Shown piece by piece: positions 43,311 through 50,898 of a stretch of DNA of 64,000 nucleotides. The position numbers and the translations under genes were made by a program. This DNA is from Streptomyces sp. WM4235 (lineage in GTDB: Bacteria; Actinomycetota; Actinomycetes; Streptomycetales; Streptomycetaceae). The notes under the pieces are model-generated. The model did no database searches. It saw nothing but the letters and a program-made list of their open reading frames with translations, and was not told where the DNA came from. Numbering within the stretch: the first letter of the stretch is position 1; the number at the start of each line of letters is the position of its first letter. The stretch spans positions 1 to 64,000 of the forward strand of contig NZ_LGDE01000035.1 of assembly GCF_001279725.1 (NCBI RefSeq), given 5' to 3'.

Positions 43311-45416
43311 CTACATGCGGTCGACGGGTTGGGCGTGCGGATCTGCGAGGGTGAGCGTGCCGTCCGCCAAGCCGGCGACCGTCAGGCCGCAGGCCTCGGC
43401 GAGAGCCTCCGCCTGGGCGCGCAGCAAGCCTTCCCTACGTTCGGTCTCGGCCAGCAGGGCGTCGAAGCGGATCACCTCGTCCGGTTCGAGGTCGGGGAGT
43501 TGGTACTCCTCGATACGGCGGGCTGGGCGTACCGCGCTGGGACTGCGGCCGGTGCCCCGGGCGGTGCCCAGCAGGGCCGCCAGGACACGCGGCGTCAATG
43601 GACGGGCCGCGTCGGGGTTCACGCGGAGGACGCGGGACGGGAAGGCGACCACCGAGAAGCCATCGTGGTCGACGTACAGGCCGAGGCGGGGCGTGAGGGT
43701 GTAGACGACATCACCGGGCTCGGTGAGCGCCACCCGGTCGTACTCGGCAGCCAGGAGCAGCCGGTCGATACGGCGTGCGCCGACGGGTCGTTCACCCGTG
43801 ATCTCATCGGAGCCGAGGACGGTGTGGTGGCCGTCCGCCGTGAGGTGCCGGTCGTCGACGCGGTGGCCAGGTAGCCGGGTCACAGCACGTCCGGCAATCA
43901 GCTTGCCGAGAGTGGTGCGCCGGGGCAGGCGACCCACCCGGCGCAGTAGGCCTCCTCGATAGGGGCCCTGCTCGTCCTCGTACGCGCGGGTGTCCGCCGT
44001 CGCGCGCTCCAGGCGCGCCTCGGCCTCGGCAATGAGGGCGGGGCGCTCCTTGACCTTGTCGGACCAGATCGCGGAGGCGGGCGGCGCGGGCGGGGTCAGC
44101 GGGCCGCCGAACGCCCGGTCCAGGTCGGCAACGGCGACCACACGGCCGTAGCGGGGGTCGTGGCCGTCGAGGGTCCGAAAACCCTCCGCGCGCCAGAGGA
44201 GAACATCCTCAGCGAGCCGCGTGCGCACATCCGCCGTGAGCTGCTCGGAGCTGATGTCAGCCAGTAAGATCTTGCCCTCCGCCTCCAGGACGGGGCCACG
44301 CGTGAGCGTCCACAGGGCGGGACGGTAGCCTGGCCGGAAGGGCAGAACGCCGCCAGGGAGCGCGATGACGGACTCAACGACGTTGCCGCGCAGGAGGGCC
44401 GAGCGGAGATGGGACGCCTCGGTGTCCTTGAGTCCGTCCACGAGTGCGTCAGCCGGGCCCAGGACGAGGGCCGTGCAACCGGGGCGGAGGAGGTCGGCAA
44501 CGCGCTCCACCTCCGCCAAGGCGGCGAGCACGGAACGGTCCTCGCCGGGGCGGTAGGGGAGCTGGGTAACGACGAGGTCCGGGTCCGCGAGGCGTTCTTC
44601 CAGGTCAGGGCCGGTCTGGACATCGAGGTCGAGTTCACTGACACCGGCGAGGAAGAGGCGGCGGCGGGTAATCCGGGCCAGCCGCTCGTCGGAGTCGGCG
44701 GCGAGGACGACGATGCGCTCGCGGTCCTCCGTGTCGTCGAGGAGCGCGGCGAGCAGGTCGCCGGCGCGGGCATACGGGTCGGCGAGGGTAAGGGATTCAC
44801 CGTGCTCCAGGCGGACGCGGATGTCTGTGAGCTGGGTGAGCAGGCTCCGCAGCTCGGGGGCAACAGCGTCGGCGACGAGGGAGTCCATGCCGAGCCGGGA
44901 GCGGGCGGCGAGCAGCCACTCGTATGCGCCGCGTTCGTCGTAGGCGGCCTCGACCAAGTCCTCGGCAAGGCGGGCGAGCGGGGCTGCGGTGGCGTCGAGG
45001 AAGCGTAGTTCCCGGAGGACGAAGTCGTCCTCCGCATCGATCCGTTCGGCGCGGCGCAGCACAGTTGACCACAGGACCCCGTCTGCTTCGGCGTCACGCA
45101 AGGGCCCGGTCGTGCCGGCTAGCGACCGACCGTCGAGCCGGCGCAGACACAGAAGACTTCCGAGTGTCTCGATCAGCTGCCACGGCGTGAACCGGTCCCG
45201 CAACGCAATGATGCCGAAGAGAGCCAGCTCAGAACGGAGTTCCATCGGAGCGACGTTGCCCAGTCCGGAAGTGATCAACCACTCGGCCACCTGGTCACCG
45301 TCGAACAGCGGCCTTCCCGAGTCTTCGGACACGGCGGCGGGAAAATCACGGTGCCGTCGGCGCCAGGTAGTCACAACGGGACGCCTCACCCGCGCGAAGG
45401 CGGCGATATCGGACAT
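43311..45416 (-). CDS. HTH - inactive HsdM-like methyltransferase - HsdS-like fusion protein
   Basis: About 701 aa, first gene of the restriction operon. Residues 1-~60 look like a MerR/excisionase-type HTH (MSDIAAFARVRRPVVTTWRR). The middle has the HsdM fold: an ADPYARAGDLL stretch at the motif I position, LRPGCTALVLGP, and VIALPGGVLPFRPGYRPALWTL, which matches the equivalent HsdM segment. The catalytic N-P-P-[FY] reads T-Q-L-P-Y (Q285), so transfer chemistry is unlikely. Residues ~480-700 resemble an HsdS recognition half (LGKLIAGRAV, EPGDVVYTLTPRLGLYVD, YQLPDLEPDEVI). It could be a DNA-binding regulator of the operon or an extra specificity/anti-restriction subunit. No ribosome binding site precedes this ATG; GTG codons at 45452-45542 are alternatives. 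Confidence 0.8.
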   Translation of the reverse strand: MSDIAAFARVRRPVVTTWRRRHRDFPAAVSEDSGRPLFDGDQVAEWLITSGLGNVAPMELRSELALFGIIALRDRFTPWQLIETLGSLLCLRRLDGRSLAGTTGPLRDAEADGVLWSTVLRRAERIDAEDDFVLRELRFLDATAAPLARLAEDLVEAAYDERGAYEWLLAARSRLGMDSLVADAVAPELRSLLTQLTDIRVRLEHGESLTLADPYARAGDLLAALLDDTEDRERIVVLAADSDERLARITRRRLFLAGVSELDLDVQTGPDLEERLADPDLVVTQLPYRPGEDRSVLAALAEVERVADLLRPGCTALVLGPADALVDGLKDTEASHLRSALLRGNVVESVIALPGGVLPFRPGYRPALWTLTRGPVLEAEGKILLADISSEQLTADVRTRLAEDVLLWRAEGFRTLDGHDPRYGRVVAVADLDRAFGGPLTPPAPPASAIWSDKVKERPALIAEAEARLERATADTRAYEDEQGPYRGGLLRRVGRLPRRTTLGKLIAGRAVTRLPGHRVDDRHLTADGHHTVLGSDEITGERPVGARRIDRLLLAAEYDRVALTEPGDVVYTLTPRLGLYVDHDGFSVVAFPSRVLRVNPDAARPLTPRVLAALLGTARGTGRSPSAVRPARRIEEYQLPDLEPDEVIRFDALLAETERREGLLRAQAEALAEACGLTVAGLADGTLTLADPHAQPVDRM

Positions 45417-45791
45417 CGAAACCAAGAGAGATGGTGGGGGGCCTGGTGTTACGTCCGGCGACCCAGTAGCCACGGTATACACAACCCCTCTCCATCTCTC
45501 GTCCGTCGTCAGCCCGCGCACGTTTGGGTCAATCCCTGCCACCCACTGCGACTTCGGCTCAGCGAATCCGGCCCAACAAACGATACGGGGTCCGTGGATC
45601 CATCCTGCGCAAAACAGTGGTAACAGGGGTTATCAGTCCCTACCTTTCCTTGACGGGGCAGCTCCGCGACGATGGTCGGCAACGGTCGGAGGGCAGCCGT
45701 TCCCGTGGCCGGATGCCATCGAACCAGGCGGCTTTCGTCACTAGTCCGCTTGCAGGGGACGCGGCGGCCACCGAGACAGAGGGGGCACGGA
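45417..45791. other. divergent promoter region of the restriction operon and coiled-coil gene
   Basis: 375 bp without a credible gene. It contains the GGTAAC-AGGG-GTTATC inverted repeat at 45619-45634 and is less GC-rich than its surroundings. Part of it may code for the N-terminus of the fusion protein if an upstream GTG is used. Confidence 0.55.
45619..45634. promoter_or_regulatory. second island operator candidate: GGTAAC-AGGG-GTTATC
   Basis: Shares 13 of 14 bases (TAACAnGGGTTATC) with the perfect palindrome at 36153-36172, with the same 4-base spacer. It lies 157 bp before the coiled-coil gene and ~200 bp before the fusion-protein gene, a position from which one regulator could control both directions. 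Confidence 0.6.
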
Positions 45792-46592
45792 ATGGGCGAT
45801 CTGGCCAAAGCAGTGGCGCCACTTGAGGAAGACGCCGTGGAGGTCCGCGAGCTGCGGAAGATAGTGGAGCGTATCGACACCGAGATCGAGGCCCGTATGG
45901 AGGAGATCGAGGCCATCGGTGCGGATGTCCTTGAACTTCATGGCGATCTCGACGACCAGATCGCCGAGTACGACTACATGGCCGTCGAACAGTCCGTCGC
46001 GTCTCTGGGAGGACTGGTGGACATGGAAAGAGTCCTTCCCTCGATGGACGCCGTCCTACTTCTCACCGCCCTGCGCGACGACGAGCCCGTACCCGATCTC
46101 ACTCTGCCCCTGTCGTCGTTCGAGAAACAGGAAGTCTTGGAACATCCTCAGCTCTCGCAGGAGGACCTGGACCGCGCGTTCGAGGCAGCGCTGGCACGGG
46201 CGGACCAGCGCTGGGAAGAGGTCTGGGGTGACCACCCCTGGGAAGATCTGGAAGAACGGGACTCCAAGCGGGCCGAGGAACGCGCCGATACCGAACGGGA
46301 AGCGATCAAGAACCGGGCGGGCCGGGCCGGTGCCCACATCATGGAACTCATCGGCTATATCGGTGACACGCTGTGGCCAGACCTCGTGGAGGCGCTGGAA
46401 GCCGGCGCCCGCAAGCGTGCGGTCCAGGTGCTGGCAGCAGCTTGCGCTGCCGCACAGGAAGCCGAGCCTGCCTACAAGCTGTACGAGGTCAACCTGTCGG
46501 TGCAGTACGAGTCGTCGCCGATGTCCCTCGGCGCCATGGGCGAGTTTTTGAGCGACGCCGAAGCATGGTTGATGTCGCCGAAGGCCGAGTGA
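45792..46592 (+). CDS. uncharacterised acidic coiled-coil protein (266 aa)
   Basis: Not recognised. The protein is strongly acidic and almost entirely helical. The first ~65 residues form a heptad-rich coiled coil (VRELRKIVERIDTEIEARME...). A second helical region contains a charged stretch (DSKRAEERADTEREAIKNRA), and the C-terminal third is Ala-rich. There is no signal peptide, membrane helix or catalytic motif. It is divergent from the restriction operon and shares its operator-bearing promoter region, so it may be an accessory or modulator of that system, or a DNA-mimic-like protein given its charge. GAGGGGG precedes the ATG. It is the last gene before the right island boundary. Confidence 0.7.
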   Translation: MGDLAKAVAPLEEDAVEVRELRKIVERIDTEIEARMEEIEAIGADVLELHGDLDDQIAEYDYMAVEQSVASLGGLVDMERVLPSMDAVLLLTALRDDEPVPDLTLPLSSFEKQEVLEHPQLSQEDLDRAFEAALARADQRWEEVWGDHPWEDLEERDSKRAEERADTEREAIKNRAGRAGAHIMELIGYIGDTLWPDLVEALEAGARKRAVQVLAAACAAAQEAEPAYKLYEVNLSVQYESSPMSLGAMGEFLSDAEAWLMSPKAE

Positions 46593-47099
46593 AGGACTTG
46601 CAATGGCCAGCACTGGCTCGTGTTCTCACTGTTGCGGGTGACGCTGCCCATCAGGCGAGCCGCGACAGCTGAACCAGCGGCCTCCTCGACAGACCGGCGG
46701 CAGGCCAAACCTGCGCTACGTCCGGTTCGTAGCGGGAGACGGTGCACCGACGTCGAACCCAAGCAGGTAGTCGAGGAGGCGCTGCTTCACATCGCCGGAT
46801 CTGGTCCTGAAAAACATGGGGCCCCGGTACGGAGGCGGGCCGGTCACGACCGTGACCGGCCCGCATGGGTAAGCCGCTACACAACGCAGGCCGGGAGACA
46901 TCCACTCCCAGTTGACGGCACATCAGAGCTCAGTCGGCGAGCGTCAAGATGCTGAGCAATCCGGCGACACTACGGCCGAACGTCTACCTCAGCTGCCTAA
47001 AACCGCAGGTCAGGCAGCCGCAATTGTGGGCACCAGCGTCCACCTATTACTTGCCCGGAAACAGGTCGAGTGGACTATCGGAAACAGAGAAACCACAGG
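46593..47099. other. non-coding right end of the island (507 bp)
   Basis: No credible gene. It carries the repeated AAACC[G/A]CAGGTCAGGC element (47000-47015, 47090-47105) close to the boundary. There is no recombinase fragment that I can recognise. Confidence 0.5.
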
Positions 47100-47105
47100 T
47101 CAGGC
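47000..47105. repeat. 16-bp direct repeats at the right island end
   Basis: AAACCGCAGGTCAGGC (47000-47015) and AAACCACAGGTCAGGC (47090-47105) differ at one base and are 90 bp apart. The second spans the methyltransferase stop codon. A weaker relative (GAAACCGCAGCTCACGC) overlaps the stop of the orphan copy at the left boundary. Confidence 0.55.
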
Positions 47106-47164
47106 GTTCTTCGCGATGGGCTCCAGGATCGCCACGCACTCCACGTGGTGCGTCATCGGGAAGA
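47100..47164 (-). repeat. right island boundary (attR) inside the methyltransferase 3' end
   Basis: This 65-bp segment encodes the last 21 codons including the stop (FPMTHHVECVAILEPIAKNA) and is the partner of 30822-30886. Because the gene body lies to its right, this tail was presumably delivered by the island, while the original tail (EPVREDA) was pushed 16.3 kb away. Confidence 0.82.
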
Positions 47165-48431
47165 GGTCGAAGACGCGCAGCGTGCGCACCTTGTAGCCGT
47201 TCTCCTTGAAGTAGCCCAGGTCGCGGGCCAGGGCCGCCGGGTCGCAGGCCACGTACGCGATGCGGCGCGGGGTGAGGCCGGCCACCTGGCGGGCCGTCTG
47301 CTTGCCGGCGCCGGCGCGGGGCGGGTCGAGGACGACCAGGTCGCACTCGGTGATGCCGGTCTTCGGGAGGATCTGCTCGACCTTGCCCTGCTCGATCCGG
47401 ACCCGCGGGAAGTCGGTCAGGTTGTGGCGGGCGTCCTCGACGGCGCGCTTCGTCGACTCGATGCCGAGTACCGCGCCGGTGTCGCCGAGGCGTTCGGCGA
47501 GGGCGCCCGCGAAGATGCCGACGCCGCAGTAGAGGTCGAGGGCCATCTCGCCCTTGCGCGGCATCAGGCCCTGCATGACGGCCTTGATCAGGGTGTCGGC
47601 GGCCTGGGGGTGGACCTGCCAGAAGCCGCCCATGCCGACGCGGTAGGTGCGGCCGTCGGCGCGCTCGCGGACGAAGGGGCGGCCGTGGACGCGGTGGACT
47701 CCGCCGTCCTTCTCCTCGACGCGCAGGACCGAGACGGGCTTGTCGAGTTCGACGAGCGGCAGTCGGCCGCCGGGGCGGGGGGTGAGGACCACCTGGCGGT
47801 CGTTCGAACCGGAGGCGGCGATGGCCTCCACCGACGCCATCTGGGGCCAGTCCTGCTGTTCGATGCCGAGTTCGCTGACGCCGGGGGCGGCGATCATGCA
47901 GTGGTCGACCGGCTCGATGTCGTGCGAGCGGTGCTTGCGCAGGCCCACCCGGCCGTCGTCGTCGATCGCGAACTGGACCCGGGTGCGCCACTGCGGTACC
48001 TGGCTGGCCGGCAGCTTGTCGCCTTCGGCGGGCATGACCGTGCCGTCCCAGCCGGCTTCCTCCGGGGTGAGGCCGGCGAGGCGCTTCAGCTGTTCGGCGA
48101 CGACCTCGCCCTTGAGCCGGCGCTGGGCGCCCGGCTTGGCGTGCTGCCAGTCGCAGCCGCCGCACTTGCCGGGGCCGGCGTACGGGCAGGGGGCCTCGAC
48201 GCGGTCCTTGGAGGGGTCCAGGACGGTGATGGCGTCGGCGCGCAGGAAGCGGGAGTCGACGTCGCCTTCGGTGACCTTGGCGACGACCTTCTCGCCGGGC
48301 AGGGTGTGGCGGACGAACAGGACCCGGCCCTCGGCGGTGCGGGCGATGCAGTGGCCTCCGTGCGCGACGGGGCCGACCTCGACCTCGTACTCCTCCCCGA
48401 CCAGTGACTGCTTCTCGATCTGCTCGGTCAT
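47100..48431 (-). CDS. 23S rRNA (uracil-C5)-methyltransferase-like protein, TRAM domain
   Basis: A 443-aa RlmD/RumA-family enzyme that methylates uracil C5 in 23S rRNA (or tRNA, as TrmA). Residues 1-~62 are a TRAM RNA-binding domain. C82, C90 and C93 (CPYAGPGKCGGC) plus C in VDHCMI are the [4Fe-4S] ligands. DLYCGVGIF binds S-adenosylmethionine, LDPPRAG follows, and YVACDPAAL carries the catalytic cysteine (C396). The ATG giving MTEQIEKQ is chosen, with GGAG ten bases upstream. Its last 21 codons including the stop were replaced when the island integrated, yet the frame and length are kept, so function should be intact. This explains why the site is tolerated as an integration target. Confidence 0.9.
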   Translation of the reverse strand: MTEQIEKQSLVGEEYEVEVGPVAHGGHCIARTAEGRVLFVRHTLPGEKVVAKVTEGDVDSRFLRADAITVLDPSKDRVEAPCPYAGPGKCGGCDWQHAKPGAQRRLKGEVVAEQLKRLAGLTPEEAGWDGTVMPAEGDKLPASQVPQWRTRVQFAIDDDGRVGLRKHRSHDIEPVDHCMIAAPGVSELGIEQQDWPQMASVEAIAASGSNDRQVVLTPRPGGRLPLVELDKPVSVLRVEEKDGGVHRVHGRPFVRERADGRTYRVGMGGFWQVHPQAADTLIKAVMQGLMPRKGEMALDLYCGVGIFAGALAERLGDTGAVLGIESTKRAVEDARHNLTDFPRVRIEQGKVEQILPKTGITECDLVVLDPPRAGAGKQTARQVAGLTPRRIAYVACDPAALARDLGYFKENGYKVRTLRVFDLFPMTHHVECVAILEPIAKNA

Positions 48432-48637
48432 GGTGGGGAGACTCCAAAAGCTGAAAAGGGAACGGCCGGACGACCGACCCACCAGTTTACGTGGATCTCG
48501 TCCGGCCGTTCACCAACCCGAACCCGGGGCGACCCGGCCGCCCGGGCCCCGGTCGGCCGAGTGCCCGGGGCCCTGCTTGGCCGAGCCTCCGGGGCCCGCC
48601 TGGCCCAGTCCCCCGGGCGCCCCCAGCCCCAGGCTCC

Positions 48638-50689
48638 CTACTTCGCCGAGTCCTTCGGCCGCGACCGCGGGGTGTCCACCGGCCCGCGGCGGACCGCGCC
48701 GGGGGCGTTCCAGTCCTGGCGCTTCTTCGCCCGCCGCTTGGCGAGTTCCGAGGACTCCAGCTGGTACGGCACGGAGGTGACCATCACGCCGGGTGTGAAG
48801 AGCAGTCGGCCCTTGAGGCGCAGCGCGCTCTGGTTGTGCAGGAGGTGTTCGTACCAGCGGCCGACGACGTACTCGGGGATGTAGACGCTGACGGCGTCGC
48901 GCGGGTTCTCGCTGCGCAGTCCCTTGACGTACTCGACGACCGGCCGGGTGATCTCGCGGTAGGGCGAGTCGAGGATCTTGAGCGGGACGTTGATCCCGCG
49001 CTGCTCCCAGTCGGCCTTCAGCGCCTTGGTCTCGGCCGGGTCGACGCTGATGCTGAGTGCTTCCAGGGTGTCCGAGCGGGTCAGCTTCGCGAAGGCCAGG
49101 GCCCGCAGCGTGGGCTTGTGGACCTTGGAGACGAGGACGATGGAGTGGACCCGGGAGGGGCGCACGCTGTCGTCGCTGGGGCCTTCGGCGGCGGCGATCT
49201 CGGTGGAGACGCGGTCGTAGTGCTTGCGGATGGCGGTCATCGTTCCGTAGAAGATGACCATGCCCAGCAGGGCGACCCAGGCGCCGTGCGTGAACTTGGT
49301 GGCGAGGACGACGACGAGCACCATGCCGGTGAAGAACGCGCCGAACGTGTTGATCGCCCGCGAGCGGTGCATGCGGCGGCGGGCGGCCTGGTCGCGCTCG
49401 GAGCGCAGGTGCCGGTTCCAGTGCCGGACCATGCCGATCTGACTGAGCGTGAAGGAGACGAAGACGCCGACGATGTAGAGCTGGATCAGCTTCGTCGAGT
49501 CGGCGTCGTACAGCCACACGAGCAGCATGGCGGCGCCCGCGAGGAGCACGATGCCGTTGGAGAAGGCGAGGCGGTCGCCGCGGGTGTGCAGCTGGCGCGG
49601 CAGGTAGCGGTCCTGGGCGAGGATCGAGCCGAGCAGCGGGAACCCGTTGTAGGCGGTGTTGGCGGCCAGGAAGAGGACGAGCGCGGTGGCGATGGCCAGG
49701 ATGATGAAGAGGAAGCTGCCACTGCCGAAGACGGCCTCGCCGACCTGGGAGATCACGGGGTGCTGGACGTAGTCGGCGCCGACGGGGACGCCGTTGTCCA
49801 GGAGGTCGACGGGGGGGTTCTCCGCCATTTTCACGTCGGTGGCCATGGCCAGGCCGATGATCCCGCAGAACATGGTGACCGCGAGTCCGCCCATGAGGGC
49901 GAGGGTGGTGGCGGCGTTCTTGCTCTTGGGCTTGCGGAAGGCGGGGACGCCGTTGCTGATGGCCTCGACGCCGGTGAGGGCGGCACAGCCCGAGGAGAAG
50001 GCGCGCAGGAGCAGGAAGACGAGGGCGAATCCGGCGAGCCCCTGCTGTTCGGGTTTGATCTCCAGGTCCGCGGTGGGGGCCTTCATGTCGTCGCCGAGTA
50101 CGAGGCCCTTGAAGGCGCCGTAAGCGATGAGGACGAAGACGGCTCCGACGAACACGTAGGTCGGGATCGCGAAGAGTTTCCCGGATTCCTTGACTCCGCG
50201 CAGATTCATCAGCGTGAGAAGGATGATCATGATCATCGCCGAGAGCACCTTGTGCTCGATGACGAAATCGACGGCGGATCCCAGGTTCTCCACACCGGAG
50301 GAGATGGAGACGGCGACCGTGAGGACGTAGTCGACGAGCAGGGCGCTCGCCACGGTGAGGCCGGCTCTGGGTCCGAGGTTGGTGTTGGCGACCTCGTAGT
50401 CGCCGCCGCCGCTCGGGTAGGCGTGGACGTTCTGTCGGTAGGAGGCGACGACGGTGAACATGAGCACCACGACCGCGACCGCGATCCAGGGGCTGAAGTG
50501 GTACGCCGACACACCCGCGATCGAGAGGACCAGCAGGACCTCGCCCGGGGCGTAGGCCACGGACGAGAGCGGATCGGACGCGAAGACGGGAAGGGCGATC
50601 CGCTTGGGGAGGAGTGTTTCTCCGAGGCGGTCGCTGCGTAGCGCCCGGCCGATCAGGATCCGTTTGGGCACGTCGGTCAGTTTGGACAC
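48638..50689 (-). CDS. kimA: KimA-like APC-superfamily potassium symporter
   Basis: A 683-aa permease with about twelve membrane segments (residues ~40-480) and a ~200-residue cytoplasmic tail. The start of segment 1 (FASDPLSSVAYAPGEVLLVL) closely matches the KimA/YdaO group of proton-coupled potassium importers rather than ordinary amino-acid permeases. EVISNGVP-like motif AISNGVPAFRKPKSKNAA lies in segment 6-7. The neighbourhood supports potassium: two TrkA/RCK proteins are divergent and KdpDE are nearby. The GTG at 50689 is chosen because a TACGAT -10 box ends 7 bases before it and there is no ribosome binding site, implying a leaderless transcript. A generic amino-acid permease remains possible. 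Confidence 0.78.
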   Translation of the reverse strand: MSKLTDVPKRILIGRALRSDRLGETLLPKRIALPVFASDPLSSVAYAPGEVLLVLSIAGVSAYHFSPWIAVAVVVLMFTVVASYRQNVHAYPSGGGDYEVANTNLGPRAGLTVASALLVDYVLTVAVSISSGVENLGSAVDFVIEHKVLSAMIMIILLTLMNLRGVKESGKLFAIPTYVFVGAVFVLIAYGAFKGLVLGDDMKAPTADLEIKPEQQGLAGFALVFLLLRAFSSGCAALTGVEAISNGVPAFRKPKSKNAATTLALMGGLAVTMFCGIIGLAMATDVKMAENPPVDLLDNGVPVGADYVQHPVISQVGEAVFGSGSFLFIILAIATALVLFLAANTAYNGFPLLGSILAQDRYLPRQLHTRGDRLAFSNGIVLLAGAAMLLVWLYDADSTKLIQLYIVGVFVSFTLSQIGMVRHWNRHLRSERDQAARRRMHRSRAINTFGAFFTGMVLVVVLATKFTHGAWVALLGMVIFYGTMTAIRKHYDRVSTEIAAAEGPSDDSVRPSRVHSIVLVSKVHKPTLRALAFAKLTRSDTLEALSISVDPAETKALKADWEQRGINVPLKILDSPYREITRPVVEYVKGLRSENPRDAVSVYIPEYVVGRWYEHLLHNQSALRLKGRLLFTPGVMVTSVPYQLESSELAKRRAKKRQDWNAPGAVRRGPVDTPRSRPKDSAK

Positions 50690-50696
50690 GCAGAGG

Positions 50697-50702
50697 ATCG
50701 TA
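50697..50702 (-). promoter_or_regulatory. -10 box for a leaderless kimA transcript
   Basis: TACGAT on the minus strand ends 7 bases before the GTG start. TTCGTC lies about 18 bases upstream as a possible -35. The absence of a Shine-Dalgarno sequence fits leaderless translation. Confidence 0.5.
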
Positions 50703-50784
50703 AGCGTTCGAAATCCGCCTGACGAACCCCCGGCCCCTTTACAAGGCAATGAGCGGCGAATGAGGGGCTCCCCGCACCTCAAAT

Positions 50785-50815
50785 GGTCACACTGGTGACC
50801 GCCCGTGTGTAGCTT
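50785..50815 (+). promoter_or_regulatory. palindrome and -10 box upstream of the trkA pair
   Basis: GGTCAC-ACTG-GTGACC (50785-50800) is a perfect 6-bp inverted repeat. TAGCTT at 50810-50815 is a plausible -10, whose -35 would fall inside the palindrome, so a protein bound there would block or aid the promoter. It lies in the divergent region between kimA and trkA. Confidence 0.55.
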
Positions 50816-50898
50816 GGGCCATGGTCTGAGACCCTGTTTAGCCAGAGCATGCAATGAGGCTGGAAATCAGCGAGCTGCTGTCAGCCGGAAGGACGGCC

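Larger units (their letters stand above)
30822..47164. mobile_element. 16.3-kb genomic (defence) island bounded by 65-bp imperfect direct repeats
   Basis: The island is delimited by the duplicated methyltransferase 3' end at 30822-30886 and 47100-47164. Its cargo is an SMC-like ATPase operon with a broken TIGR04141 gene, an HTH-gene relic, a type I restriction-modification operon with an extra fusion protein, and an acidic coiled-coil gene. Several stretches (31.0-31.3, 41.0-41.6 and 46.6-47.1 kb) are visibly richer in A/T than the chromosome around them. No integrase, excisionase, relaxase or replication gene is visible, so it is either immobile now or moved by a recombinase encoded elsewhere. 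Confidence 0.8.

Noticed and set aside
46593..47099. Integrase or transposase remnant at the right island end
   Set aside because: All six frames were examined; only short Arg/Ser-rich open frames occur, without the R-H-R-Y motifs of tyrosine recombinases or serine-recombinase motifs.
50690..50853. Cyclic di-AMP (ydaO-type) riboswitch upstream of kimA
   Set aside because: The region is too short, and the -10 box directly before the start codon leaves no leader to hold the aptamer.
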